Notes: generated by a model from the letters alone, not told the origin. A stretch of DNA of 64,000 bases from Salinirussus salinus (GCF_009831455.1 NZ_WOWO01000003.1:372001-436000), one strand, 5' to 3'. Positions 42,020-50,709 are shown, counted from the stretch's first letter. A program made the numbers and translations.

Positions 42020-42188
42020 GTCACGCCGCTGACCTTCCGTATTTTTCGCCCACGTTTTCGACGAGCGGTGGCTTCGCCACCCGAGGAGAAAAGGTGGTCG
42101 AGCCAGGGCGCGGCCATCGAGTTCAAGCTGCCGAACTGAGTCACGTCGCTGACCTTCTGTATTTTTCGCCCACGTTTTCGACGAGCGG
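41982..42188 (+). repeat. Tandem duplication of thiolase 3' end and trailer (87 bp, period 120)
   Basis: Positions 41982-42068 and 42102-42188 are 85 of 87 identical, differing by C/T at 42026/42146 and 42038/42158. The first copy carries the real thiolase stop (42017-42019) and the trailer with a T-run (42042-42046). The second repeats the last dozen codons, a second stop (42137-42139) and the T-run. The 33 bp between them holds a small hairpin (GGTGGC...GCCACC). The period, 120 bp, keeps reading frame. Two transitions in 87 bp point to a fairly recent event. Confidence 0.9.
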
Positions 42189-42208
42189 GGGGCTGTGAGC
42201 GTTGCGGC

Positions 42209-42216
42209 AAAAAAAA
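42209..42216 (-). terminator. T8 run downstream of enoyl-CoA hydratase gene
   Basis: Eight Ts on the minus strand after GCGCGGGC, starting about 16 bp beyond the TAG stop of the enoyl-CoA hydratase gene; a likely archaeal U-run terminator. Confidence 0.5.
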
Positions 42217-42231
42217 GCCCGCGCCGTCTGC

Positions 42232-43026
42232 CTACTTCCCCTGGAACTCGGGCTCGCGGTCCTCGTTGAACGCGGCGGCGCCCTCCTCGAAGTCTTCGGT
42301 GCTCAGCAGGGTCTCGAACATGGTTCGGTCGTGGGCGATCCCCTCCCGGAGCCCGGTCTGGGTGGCCATCTCGGCGGACTCCTTGAGCGCCTGCAGCGAG
42401 AGGGGTGCCTGGCCGGCCAGGTCGGTGACGAACTCCTCGACCGCGTCGTCGAACTCGTGGTCGGGGTAGACGTCGTGGATGACCTCGGCGTCGCTCATCC
42501 GCTCGGGCGGGAAGTGCTCGCCGGTCATGGCGATCTCCTTTGCCAGTCCCGGTCCGGCGAGCTTCGTGATGTACTGCACGGCCCCGGCACCCGGCAGTAG
42601 TCCCAGATCCACCTCGGGGAGGCCAAAGCGGCTGGACTCGCTCGCGAACCGGAAGTCACAGGCCAGCGAGAGTTCGAACCCGCCGCCCAGGCAGTAGCCG
42701 TCGATCTTCGCCACCACGGGCGCGGGGAACTCCCGGACGAACTGGTAGAGGCCGGGGTCGGAACTCCCTCCGGCGGACTCGTCGGAGAAGCCGCCGATGT
42801 CCGCCCCGGCGGAGAAGGCGCGGTTCCCGGCGCCCTCGATGACGACCACGCGGAGCGCGACCCCGTCGGCGTCCTCGTTGTGGGCCTCGAGTTCCTGCAT
42901 GGCCGCGAGCACGTCCGTGCGGATCTGGTCGTTGAGCGCGTTCAGGGCGTCGGGCCGGTCGAGCGTGACGGTGCCGACGCCGCGGTCGCCGTCCCAGTCG
43001 ACCTGGACGGTCTCGTAGTCGCCCAT
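42232..43026 (-). CDS. Enoyl-CoA hydratase
   Basis: A 264-residue crotonase with the full hydratase set: oxyanion segments SAGADIGGF and DGYCLGGGFELS, catalytic Glu in FGLPEVDLGLLPGAG and the second Glu in GLAKEIAMTG. Hence it should hydrate 2-enoyl-CoAs, the step before the 3-hydroxyacyl-CoA dehydrogenase encoded on the other strand. It is convergent with thiolase and diverges from the metallo-beta-lactamase gene. ATG 43026 gives the normal family length; an upstream in-frame ATG adds about 34 unconserved residues. Confidence 0.92.
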   Translation of the reverse strand: MGDYETVQVDWDGDRGVGTVTLDRPDALNALNDQIRTDVLAAMQELEAHNEDADGVALRVVVIEGAGNRAFSAGADIGGFSDESAGGSSDPGLYQFVREFPAPVVAKIDGYCLGGGFELSLACDFRFASESSRFGLPEVDLGLLPGAGAVQYITKLAGPGLAKEIAMTGEHFPPERMSDAEVIHDVYPDHEFDDAVEEFVTDLAGQAPLSLQALKESAEMATQTGLREGIAHDRTMFETLLSTEDFEEGAAAFNEDREPEFQGK

Positions 43027-43171
43027 CTCAGACGCCCCCCTGGCGTCGTGCGGTTCGCTGGCTGTGCCGTCGCGTCTGTTGAGACGGTGACATGGCTCAT
43101 GCCACCGCCAGCGGCGACATAAAGACACCGGTCACGCGCATTCCGAAATACGTTTGTTCGGGTGACGTGCA

Positions 43172-44197
43172 ATGCGAACGATGGACAGGATCTCGCTGTC
43201 GAACACGGCTTTCGAGGGGAACAACAACGCGTACCTGCTGCAGAGCAACGGGACCACGGCGATGGTCGACACCGGCGACGCGACCGAGGCGACCCGCGAA
43301 CACCTGGAGGAGGAGCTCGCCGAGCGCGGGCTCACCTTTGCGGACATCGACGTCGTCTTCCTCACCCACTTCCACGGCGACCACACCGGGCTGGCGGCGA
43401 CCATCCAGGAGGCGAGCGGTGCGACCGTCTACGCCCACGAGGACGACGCCGCGCTGATCAGCCAGGACCCCGAGGCCCAGGAGGAGATGGAGGAGCTACA
43501 GCTCAACTACTTCGACGAGTGGGATATCCCGGAGGACCAGCAGGCGGTCCTGAAGTCCATCATGCACGAGGACAACGGCCTGTTCGGCGCCGGCCCCGAC
43601 GTCGAGCCCTTCGCCGACGGCGACACCTTCCAGGTCGGCGACTACGAGATAACTGCCCGCCACACGCCCGGCCACGCCCTCGGACTGGCGAGTTTCGAGC
43701 TGACCGTCGACGGCGAGAACGTCGTCGCCTCGGGCGACGCGCTCCTGCCGGTGTACACGCCCAACGTCGGCGGCGCGGACGTCCGCGTCGAGGGCGCACT
43801 CGGAAAGTACCTCGAGACGCTGCTGGAGTACATCGAGGCCGACTACGACCGCGCCTGGCCGGGCCACCGCGACCCCATCGAGGACCCCGCCGCCCGCGCG
43901 GCGACCATCATCGACCATCACGAGGAGCGAGCCTGGCGCGTGCTCGACGTGCTCCGGGAGCGGGGGCCGTCGACGCCCTGGGAGATCAGCGCCGAACTGT
44001 TCGGCGACCTCGAGTCGATCCACATCCTCCACGGCCCCGGCGAGTCCTACGCCCACCTCGAACACCTCGAGGCCGACGGCTACGTCACCCGGGAGGGCAA
44101 GGAGTACCGCCTGACCGACGCCGCTCGCGAGCGGATGGAAGAGATCGACGACGAGCGCTGGCCGCTGGTCGACCAGGACTACGAGCACACCCTCTGA
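43172..44197 (+). CDS. Metallo-beta-lactamase-fold hydrolase with C-terminal winged helix
   Basis: A 341-residue protein in two parts. Residues 1-235 form an MBL fold with the zinc motif THFHGDHTG (His66, His68, Asp70, His71), a later TPGHALG histidine, SGDALLP and a final PGHRDP histidine. Residues about 250-335 look like a winged helix (ERAWRVLDVLRERGP and YAHLEHLEADGYVTREGKEYRLT), comparable to the C-terminal domain of LACTB2-type hydrolases. Roles in this class include nuclease and thioesterase. ATG 43172 or 43181 can both serve as start. Its neighbours are CoA-metabolism genes. Confidence 0.85.
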   Translation: MRTMDRISLSNTAFEGNNNAYLLQSNGTTAMVDTGDATEATREHLEEELAERGLTFADIDVVFLTHFHGDHTGLAATIQEASGATVYAHEDDAALISQDPEAQEEMEELQLNYFDEWDIPEDQQAVLKSIMHEDNGLFGAGPDVEPFADGDTFQVGDYEITARHTPGHALGLASFELTVDGENVVASGDALLPVYTPNVGGADVRVEGALGKYLETLLEYIEADYDRAWPGHRDPIEDPAARAATIIDHHEERAWRVLDVLRERGPSTPWEISAELFGDLESIHILHGPGESYAHLEHLEADGYVTREGKEYRLTDAARERMEEIDDERWPLVDQDYEHTL

Positions 44198-44271
44198 GCC
44201 GGGCACGCGAAGCGCCACCGCGGGCCCCACTCCGTCCGAAGCTTCAAGCCCGGCCCGGCTGTCGCCGGAGC

Positions 44272-45504
44272 ATGGAGTATCCCCTCTCTGACGTCCGCGT
44301 CGTCGACTGCGGGCAGGTGATCGCCGGCCCGCTGTGTGCCTGTTTCATGGCCGACCTCGGCGCCGACGTGGTGAAAGTCGAGCCGCCGGACGGCGAACTG
44401 TTTCGGCCGGAGGACGCGACGGGCGAGGAGTACGACGGCGCGCGCACCATCGACGGCGAGCCGTTCAGCCCCTCGTTCGAACTGTACAACCGCAACAAGC
44501 GCGGCGTGACCGTCGACCTGAAACGCGAGCGCGGCCGCGGGGTGATGTACGACCTGCTCGACGACGCCGACGTGTTCGTCCAGAACTGGCCGCCCGGCGT
44601 CGCCGAACGGCTGGGGCTGGGCTGGGAGACGCTGCGCGAGCGCAACCCCGACCTCGTCTACGCCCACATCACCGGCTACGGCGAGACCGGTCCCCTCGCG
44701 GAGTACCCCGGGATGGACACCATCGCCCAGCACATCTCCGGCTTTTCCTCCATACTGGGGTACGACGACGACCGCCCGCCGATCCGCTCGCAGTCCTCGC
44801 TGGCGGACTACATGGCCGCCTTCTCGGCGCTCTCGAGTTCGCTGGCGGCGCTGTATCACCGCGACGTCAACGACGCCGGCGGGCAGAAGGTCGACGTCTC
44901 GCTGCTTGAGGCGCTGGTCCACAACGTCGACGGCGCCTTCGAGGTCTACAACAACCAGGGCGAGGTGCCCCAGCCCGGCGGGCGCAACGCCTACTCCAGC
45001 CCCGACATGCTCTACGGGGCGGCCCGGGCGGCCGACGGGTGGGTCTGTGTCGCTCTGCTCCTGTTCTCGGACCGGGTCTGGGACGCCTACCGCGAGCTGG
45101 TCGACCGGCCGGAGCTGACGGGCAAGGAGAAATACGAGGACCGCGCGGGCCGGATGGACGACGCCGCGGAGCTGAGCGCGGCCTTCGAGGAGTGGCTGGC
45201 CGACCGGTCCGTGGCGGAGGCCGTCGACACGCTCAACGACGCCGGCATCCCTGCCGCCAGACACAACGACATCGGCGAGGCCGCCGAACTGGACCACATG
45301 GCGGCCCGCGATGTGTTCCGGGCCATCGAACACCCCACCTTTCAGGAACTCACGCTGACGTCGTCGCCGCTGTCGCTGTCGGAGACGGGCATCGAGGAAC
45401 CCGAGCACGCGCCGCGGCTGGGCGCGGACACCCGCGCGGTGCTGGCCGACGCCGGCTACGACGAGGAGGAGATCGCCGCGCTCGAAGCGGACGACCTCAT
45501 CTGA
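44272..45504 (+). CDS. CaiB/BaiF-family (class III) CoA transferase
   Basis: A 410-residue family III CoA transferase that moves CoA between acyl groups. Hallmarks are the N-terminal VVDCGQVIAGPLCACFMADL block, GADVVKVEPPDG, the NRNKRGVTVDLK segment and the catalytic Asp in EYPGMDTIAQHISG, with RSQSSLADYMAAF following. Formyl-CoA, mesaconyl-CoA and carnitine-CoA transferases belong here; the actual pair of acids is unknown. It follows the MBL gene by 74 bp in the same direction and is convergent with the double-hotdog dehydratase, which could act on its product. Confidence 0.91.
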   Translation: MEYPLSDVRVVDCGQVIAGPLCACFMADLGADVVKVEPPDGELFRPEDATGEEYDGARTIDGEPFSPSFELYNRNKRGVTVDLKRERGRGVMYDLLDDADVFVQNWPPGVAERLGLGWETLRERNPDLVYAHITGYGETGPLAEYPGMDTIAQHISGFSSILGYDDDRPPIRSQSSLADYMAAFSALSSSLAALYHRDVNDAGGQKVDVSLLEALVHNVDGAFEVYNNQGEVPQPGGRNAYSSPDMLYGAARAADGWVCVALLLFSDRVWDAYRELVDRPELTGKEKYEDRAGRMDDAAELSAAFEEWLADRSVAEAVDTLNDAGIPAARHNDIGEAAELDHMAARDVFRAIEHPTFQELTLTSSPLSLSETGIEEPEHAPRLGADTRAVLADAGYDEEEIAALEADDLI

Positions 45505-45524
45505 CCGCCCGGGAGCGCCCTCGC

Positions 45525-46586
45525 TCACTCCGGGGGCAGCCGTGCCGCGCAGTCGCCGCTGACCAGCCGCGTCCCCGCCTCGTTCGTGACGGCGATGTCG
45601 GCCTCGACGGTCGCGCCCTCGCTCCCCTCGTCGACGGCCGTGACCTCGCCGCTGGCGGTGACGGTGTCGCCGGGCCAGAGCTGTTCCTCGAAGCGGACCC
45701 GAAAGTTCGACACGTTCGCCAGCCCGAACCAGTCCGCGACGAAGTGGGCCGCGTAGCCCGCGGTGAGCATCCCCTGACCGAAGACGCTCCGGCTCCCGGT
45801 CGCGTGAGCGTAGGGCTCGGAGTAGTGGACGGGGTTGAAGTCGCCGCTGGCGCCGGCGTACTTCACGAAGTCGGGGCGCTGGACGTCCTCGACGGTCAGT
45901 TCGGGGCCGGCGTCTCCGACGGCCACCTCCCCGGCGGTCCGGACCGGCTCGCCGGTCATGGTCGTCCCCTCCTCGGGGTCGAGGTACCGAGTGCGGTCCT
46001 CCCGTTCTATCTGCTCGCCGTCGGTGGCTGCCGTCTTTGCGCTCGCGCGGCCGTCGCCGGTCCCGCCGTCGCCGCCCGCGTCGCCGTCCCCGTCGTCGCC
46101 GCCGACGGACTCCTCGGTCTCGATGGCCGTCGACCGGTCCGTGACGACGAGGTCGCCGCCCTGGTCGTAGTAGGCAGTCTCGTACTCGACGAAGGTCATG
46201 GTTCCGCCCCGCCCTCCCTCGCGCTGGTAGACGTCGGCGAGCGTCGTCTCCCCGTCCAGGACGTCGCCGGCCACCAGCGGGCGCTCGAACTCGTAGGCCT
46301 GCTCGCCGTGGATGATGACGGGTTCGAGCCCGAGGTCGAAGCCGGTCCCCTCGACGCCCTCCGGGCGGTTGTGCGGGAACGCCGACACCCGGGTGAAGGT
46401 CAGCGGCGCCGGGACCGCGTCGAAGCCCCGCTCCCGTGCAGCGTCGGGGTCGTAGTGGGCGGGGTTGTCGTCCCGGACCGCGCGGGCGAATTCCGCGACC
46501 TTCCCGGGCGCGACCCGCAGCCCCTCCACTGTCTGCTTCGACTCGCCGACCATCGCCTCCAGGTCCTCGAGCGGTTTCGTCGGCAT
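45525..46586 (-). CDS. MaoC-family dehydratase, double hotdog
   Basis: A 353-residue protein with two hotdog domains. The N-terminal one has DDNPAHYDP (about 40-48), the C-terminal one GDFNPVHYSEPYA (about 245); both keep the Asp-x-Asn-Pro-x-His hydratase motif, which is notable because such duplicated forms usually keep only one active copy. An acidic Gly/Asp linker (about 168-185) joins them. The family hydrates enoyl-CoAs, for example in methylaspartate or mesaconate metabolism. Its convergent neighbour is a CoA transferase, so an acid-CoA-specific role is likely. Confidence 0.85.
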   Translation of the reverse strand: MPTKPLEDLEAMVGESKQTVEGLRVAPGKVAEFARAVRDDNPAHYDPDAARERGFDAVPAPLTFTRVSAFPHNRPEGVEGTGFDLGLEPVIIHGEQAYEFERPLVAGDVLDGETTLADVYQREGGRGGTMTFVEYETAYYDQGGDLVVTDRSTAIETEESVGGDDGDGDAGGDGGTGDGRASAKTAATDGEQIEREDRTRYLDPEEGTTMTGEPVRTAGEVAVGDAGPELTVEDVQRPDFVKYAGASGDFNPVHYSEPYAHATGSRSVFGQGMLTAGYAAHFVADWFGLANVSNFRVRFEEQLWPGDTVTASGEVTAVDEGSEGATVEADIAVTNEAGTRLVSGDCAARLPPE

Positions 46587-46686
46587 TACGCTCGCCCCCC
46601 GCGTCGTCGGCTGCTGGTGTGTGTCTGCATCGCTTCGGCGTGCGGGGGAACGGGACAAAAAGGCACCGGGGCCGTCGGCTGTCTCC

Positions 46687-47991
46687 TCAGCCCTCGCCAT
46701 CCCGCTCGGCGTCGGCGAGCGTGACTGTCGAATTCCCGGAGGGAGACTCGTAGACGACGACGGCTCGGTCGACTTCACCCACCTCGACGGCCAGCGAGTC
46801 GCCGGGCGCGAGCGTCCCGTCACCCGGGTCGACGGTCTCGCCGTCGGCCCAGACCCTGACCCGGGCAAGCGGGAGCGGGTCACCGGCGACGTGTTCGACG
46901 GTCATCCGGTCGCCCGACAGCGTCGCATCCAGAGAGGCGAGCGGCGGGTCGACCCCGCCGCCCGGCTCCTCGACGGGCGCGAGCGTCGCAACCTCGACCG
47001 CGCGGCCGTCCCGGCGCACCGCCAGCGACTCGGCGTCGTCGAGCAGCCCCTGGATACCGTTGACCGTGTAGGCGTCCTCGAGTTCCGACGGCGTCGTCGG
47101 TGCGGCCTCGGGGACGTAGAGCCAGTACCGCTGGACGAGGTCCCCGTCGCTGACGGACTGGCCGACGCCGACGCGGACACCGGCGAGGGTTTCGTCGGCG
47201 AAGAAGTCGGCCAGGGGCGGCCTGAGCGCCGACGCCGCCCCCATCCTGTCGACGGTCGTCGGCGGCCGGGCGGCGACGAACAGTGGCCAGCCCAGGCTGT
47301 CGGTGTACCGCCGGTAGACCGACGACTCCTCGTGGAGGCGGGGGCGCTCGCCGCGGGCCGTCGCGAACAGGGTGTCCGCCTCCTCGCGGAACCGCTCCGC
47401 CGGCGCCTCGGCGTCGACCGGCTCGTCGCCGCCGACGACGGCGCCCTCGCTGACGGCGAGATACGCCCAGACTCCATCGCCCTGCCTGCGGTAGTAGCCG
47501 ACCCCCTCGCGGGTCGCGTATCGCTCGAAAGCCGTCGGTCCGAGCCGCGACTCCACGTCGCTGCGGGCGAAGGAGCCCAGATAGACGACGTTCGACGACA
47601 GGCCGACCAGCATCCCCTCGAGTTCGCCGTACTCGATGCCGACGTAGCCGCCGAACATGGCCCACGAACTCACCCCCTCGTAGACGTCGGCCGGCAACGC
47701 CTCGCGGCGCTCGCGCAGGCGGGCGATGTTGTACGCGGCGTCGAACCCCCCGCGTTGCTCCCCGGTTCCCGGGACCCAGTCCCGGTAGGTCGGCTCCGGC
47801 ACCGACAGCGACGGGAAGGGGGGGAGGTCGGCCCGCCGGACGGTGCCCCGGTCGCTCGCCGTGGATTCGGAAGCGGGCGTCGCGTCCGTGCGCGGCTGCG
47901 ACCCCCCGGCCAGGCTTCCGCAGCCGGCGAGCCCGGCCGCGAGCGGGACGGCCGCGGCCAGCAGCCGCCGGCGCGTCGTCCGTGGCTCCAT
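46687..47991 (-). CDS. Tat-exported lipoprotein of unknown function
   Basis: A 434-residue exported protein. The N-terminus has a twin-arginine signal (TTRRRLLAAA) and a lipobox ending in LAGC with Cys24, after which a Ser/Thr/Asp-rich linker follows. The mature protein is a mixed alpha/beta domain I do not recognise. Its last 90 residues (MTVEHVAGDPLPLARVRVWA...VVVYESPSGNSTVTL) resemble the C-terminal beta part of haloarchaeal type-IV-pilin-like proteins. It would be anchored on the outside of the membrane. The TATA box at 48015-48022 supports the ATG. Confidence 0.8.
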   Translation of the reverse strand: MEPRTTRRRLLAAAVPLAAGLAGCGSLAGGSQPRTDATPASESTASDRGTVRRADLPPFPSLSVPEPTYRDWVPGTGEQRGGFDAAYNIARLRERREALPADVYEGVSSWAMFGGYVGIEYGELEGMLVGLSSNVVYLGSFARSDVESRLGPTAFERYATREGVGYYRRQGDGVWAYLAVSEGAVVGGDEPVDAEAPAERFREEADTLFATARGERPRLHEESSVYRRYTDSLGWPLFVAARPPTTVDRMGAASALRPPLADFFADETLAGVRVGVGQSVSDGDLVQRYWLYVPEAAPTTPSELEDAYTVNGIQGLLDDAESLAVRRDGRAVEVATLAPVEEPGGGVDPPLASLDATLSGDRMTVEHVAGDPLPLARVRVWADGETVDPGDGTLAPGDSLAVEVGEVDRAVVVYESPSGNSTVTLADAERDGEG

Positions 47992-48014
47992 ACCCCGTCC
48001 GACCGCGGGAGCGT

Positions 48015-48022
48015 GATAAGCG
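48015..48022 (-). promoter_or_regulatory. TATA-like box for the lipoprotein gene
   Basis: On the minus strand CGCTTATC, centred about 27 nt upstream of the ATG at 47991; leaderless spacing. Confidence 0.5.
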
Positions 48023-48118
48023 TAGTGTTGCTATCGGGGCCGGATACGCCGGCACCGGCCGTGGTCTCGCGGCCGCTGGTGAGCCAGACTCAAGTAGGCG
48101 CGCGGCCCTGTCCCAACC

Positions 48119-49558
48119 ATGACAACGGCTCACGACCGAGAGGGCGGGTACGACTGCTCGTTCGTCGCGGACCTGTTGCCCGACGAGCAGGTCTCCTTCG
48201 GCGACTCCGCGGCAGAGAACCACGCCGGCGACTGGGGGACCGCAGAGGACGAACAGGTCCGACCGGACGTCGTCGTCTTCCCCGAGTCGACCGAGGACGT
48301 CTCGAACATCGTTGCGGCCGCCGCCGAGCGCGGCGTCCCGGTCACGCCCTACGCCGCCGGGACCGGGCTCAGCGGCGGCGCGACCCCCGCCCAGCGGGGG
48401 ATCAGCCTCGACACCACCCGGATGAACCGGGTCCTGGAGGTCCGGCCCGACGACCTTCAGGTGGACGTTCAGCCCGGCATGGTCGGCGAGGACCTCAACG
48501 AGGCGCTCGCTAGCTACGGGCTGACGCTGCCCTCGCTGCCGACGTCGGGGGACATCTCGACCATCGGCGGGATGCTCTCGACGGACGCCTCCGGGATGAA
48601 CACCGTCAGGTACGGCAAGGTCGGCGACTGGGTGCTCGAACTCGAGGTGGTGCTCGCGGACGGCTCGGTCGTCGAGGTGGGGAGCAAGGCCGTCAAGTCC
48701 TCCAGCGGCTACAACCTCAAGGACCTGTTTGTCGGCAGCGAGGGCACCCTGGGGATCATCACGCGCGCGACGATGCAGCTGGCGGGCATCCCCGAGCAGA
48801 CCCGCGCAGGGCGGGCCGTGTTCGACTCGCTCGACGACGCCACCGCCGCCGTCCACGACGCCGTCCAGTCCGGCGTGGACCTGGCGGCCATCGAACTGCT
48901 GGATGACACCACCGCGAAAGTCGCGAACGCCTACTCGGATACGGATCTCCCGGACAAGCCGCTGGTCTTCTTCGAGTTCCACGCCAACCACGGGGTCGAC
49001 GAGGAGGTCGCCTTCTTCGAGGCGGTGCTGGAGAGCCACGGCGTCGAGCGCTTCGAGGTCGCCGAGGACGAGGCCGAGATGGAGGAACTCTGGGCGGCCC
49101 GTCACGACCTGGCCTACGCGGTCAACGAGTACGACCCCGACCGGATCCCGGTGGGGCCGGAGGACATCGTCGTCCCGATCAGCGCCTACCCGGAGATCAT
49201 CCGCTTCGCGAAGGAGGCGGCCAGCGAGGCCGGCTTCGAGTCCTTCTGGTTCGGCCACGCCGGCGACGGCAACGTCCACGGCGGTATCCTCACACCGAAG
49301 GACGACCCCGAGGCCATCGAGCGCGCTCGCGAGGTGACCGACCGCATCTTCGAGCGCACTATCGAACTCGGCGGGACCATCACCGGCGAGCACGGCACCG
49401 GGCAACACGAGAAACGCGCCCACATGGAGCGCGAACACGGCCCCGTCGGCCTGGCGATGATGCGCGCGGTCAAGCAGGCCATCGACCCACAGGGGATCAT
49501 CAACCCCGGGAAAGTCATCCCCGAGGAGGCCACGGGCGACGAGGGGCCGTTCAGATAG
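48119..49558 (+). CDS. FAD-binding oxidase, D-lactate/glycolate dehydrogenase type
   Basis: A 479-residue GlcD/Dld-type flavoprotein that oxidises 2-hydroxyacids to 2-oxoacids. The PCMH FAD domain has PYAAGTGLSGGATP, PTSGDISTIGG and GSEGTLGIIT; the C-terminal FAD-oxidase domain has FGHAGDGNVHGGI and GTITGEHGTGQHEKRAHM, the metal/substrate His-rich loops. D-lactate, glycolate and D-2-hydroxyglutarate are the usual substrates. Electrons may go to ETF or directly to a quinone. It is convergent with the Ldh2-family dehydrogenase. Confidence 0.92.
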   Translation: MTTAHDREGGYDCSFVADLLPDEQVSFGDSAAENHAGDWGTAEDEQVRPDVVVFPESTEDVSNIVAAAAERGVPVTPYAAGTGLSGGATPAQRGISLDTTRMNRVLEVRPDDLQVDVQPGMVGEDLNEALASYGLTLPSLPTSGDISTIGGMLSTDASGMNTVRYGKVGDWVLELEVVLADGSVVEVGSKAVKSSSGYNLKDLFVGSEGTLGIITRATMQLAGIPEQTRAGRAVFDSLDDATAAVHDAVQSGVDLAAIELLDDTTAKVANAYSDTDLPDKPLVFFEFHANHGVDEEVAFFEAVLESHGVERFEVAEDEAEMEELWAARHDLAYAVNEYDPDRIPVGPEDIVVPISAYPEIIRFAKEAASEAGFESFWFGHAGDGNVHGGILTPKDDPEAIERAREVTDRIFERTIELGGTITGEHGTGQHEKRAHMEREHGPVGLAMMRAVKQAIDPQGIINPGKVIPEEATGDEGPFR

Positions 49559-49596
49559 GCGGGCAGCGCCCGGCGGCCCCACTTCCCTGCTTGCCG

Positions 49597-50709
49597 CTAC
49601 TCGGGCGCCACGGGCGCGACGATGTTCTCGTCGACGCCGTGCTCGCGGGCCAGGTCCGCGAGCTGCTCGCGGATCCGCTCGGGAACGGGGATCCCCTCGC
49701 GCTCGTACTCGGCTTTGACGTCGTGTTCCATCCGGCCGGGGAGGTAGGCCCGGTCGACCCGGGTCCCGGTGCCGGCGCTGATGGCATCGGAGTACTCCGT
49801 CTCGTCGAGATACTCCTCCAAGGCGAGCAGGCGAGCCTCGTGGGCCTCCCGGGTGGTGAACGCAAGCGGGTCGAAGACGGTGAAGGCGGCGGCGTTCTCG
49901 TACCGGGAGTCGGGCTGTGGCGTGACGGGGCTGTCGCTCCAGGTCGCCGCGAACAGCTCCGCGACGAGCATCAGTCCCGTCCCCTTGTAGCCCGCGGTCT
50001 GGCCACCGAGCGGCGCCAGCGCGCCCCGTTCTTCCTCGTTGAACTCGTCGGGGTCGAGCACCGGCTCGCCGGCCTCGTCGACGGTCCACTCGGGGTCGAT
50101 CGAGTCCGACTCGCCGGCCATCTGCCGGACGTTGACCTTCCCGTAGGCCACCTGGCTGGTCGCCATGTCCATCACGACGGGGTGGTCGAGCGCGTCGAAG
50201 CCGGGCAGCCCGAAGGTCAGGGGGTTGGTGCCGAACTTCCGTTCGGCGCTGCCGGCCGGCGCGACCGGGTTGCCCGAGGTCATGTTCGTGAAGCCGACGA
50301 AGCCCAGCCCGGCGGCGGCAGCCTGCTCGGCGAACCAGCCCACGCGGCCGATGTGGGTGGCCTTCCGGAGCCCGACCGTTACCGACGGATGGTCGCCCTC
50401 GCGCACGCGGTCGATGGCGAGGTCGGTCGCCGCGCGGGCGACCGCGTGGCCGAAGGCGTGGTTGCCGTCGACGTGGACTGCTCCCCCGCGGTCGGCGACG
50501 ACCTCGTGGCGCGCTGCGGGCTCCAGATGTCCCTCGAAGGCCCACCCGAAGTAGTCGGGGATGAGCTGGACGCCGTGTGAGGGGTGCCCGCGCAGGTCCG
50601 CCGCGACCAGCGAGGCCGCGACCGTCTCCGCGACCCCCTCGTCGGCACCGGTCTCGGCCAGCACCGCGGCCGCGAACCGCTCGAGTGCGTCACTGTCGAT
50701 CCGTCCCAT
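49597..50709 (-). CDS. Malate/L-lactate/ureidoglycolate dehydrogenase family (Ldh2)
   Basis: A 370-residue NAD(P)-dependent dehydrogenase of the Ldh2/MDH2 fold, unrelated to the Rossmann LDHs. Family markers are ADLRGHPSHGVQLIP with the catalytic His, the ATHIGRVGWFAEQAA segment, SGNPVAPAGS, FGTNPLTFGLPG and a later GYKGTGL lysine. It interconverts a 2-oxoacid and a 2-hydroxyacid. Its position between a D-lactate-type oxidase and a ThDP enzyme points to 2-hydroxyacid metabolism. Its start faces the structured repeat in the shared upstream region. Confidence 0.91.
   Translation of the reverse strand: MGRIDSDALERFAAAVLAETGADEGVAETVAASLVAADLRGHPSHGVQLIPDYFGWAFEGHLEPAARHEVVADRGGAVHVDGNHAFGHAVARAATDLAIDRVREGDHPSVTVGLRKATHIGRVGWFAEQAAAAGLGFVGFTNMTSGNPVAPAGSAERKFGTNPLTFGLPGFDALDHPVVMDMATSQVAYGKVNVRQMAGESDSIDPEWTVDEAGEPVLDPDEFNEEERGALAPLGGQTAGYKGTGLMLVAELFAATWSDSPVTPQPDSRYENAAAFTVFDPLAFTTREAHEARLLALEEYLDETEYSDAISAGTGTRVDRAYLPGRMEHDVKAEYEREGIPVPERIREQLADLAREHGVDENIVAPVAPE

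Noticed and set aside
41968-42198. A 76-codon frame running through the tandem duplication
   Set aside because: It is in another frame from thiolase and simply reads the duplicated 3' end twice.
46880-50545. A very long open frame on the minus strand spanning 1,221 codons
   Set aside because: It overlaps the lipoprotein gene and the FAD oxidase, both with full family motifs, and its translation is Arg/Gly/Pro-rich with no family likeness. High GC creates such shadow frames.
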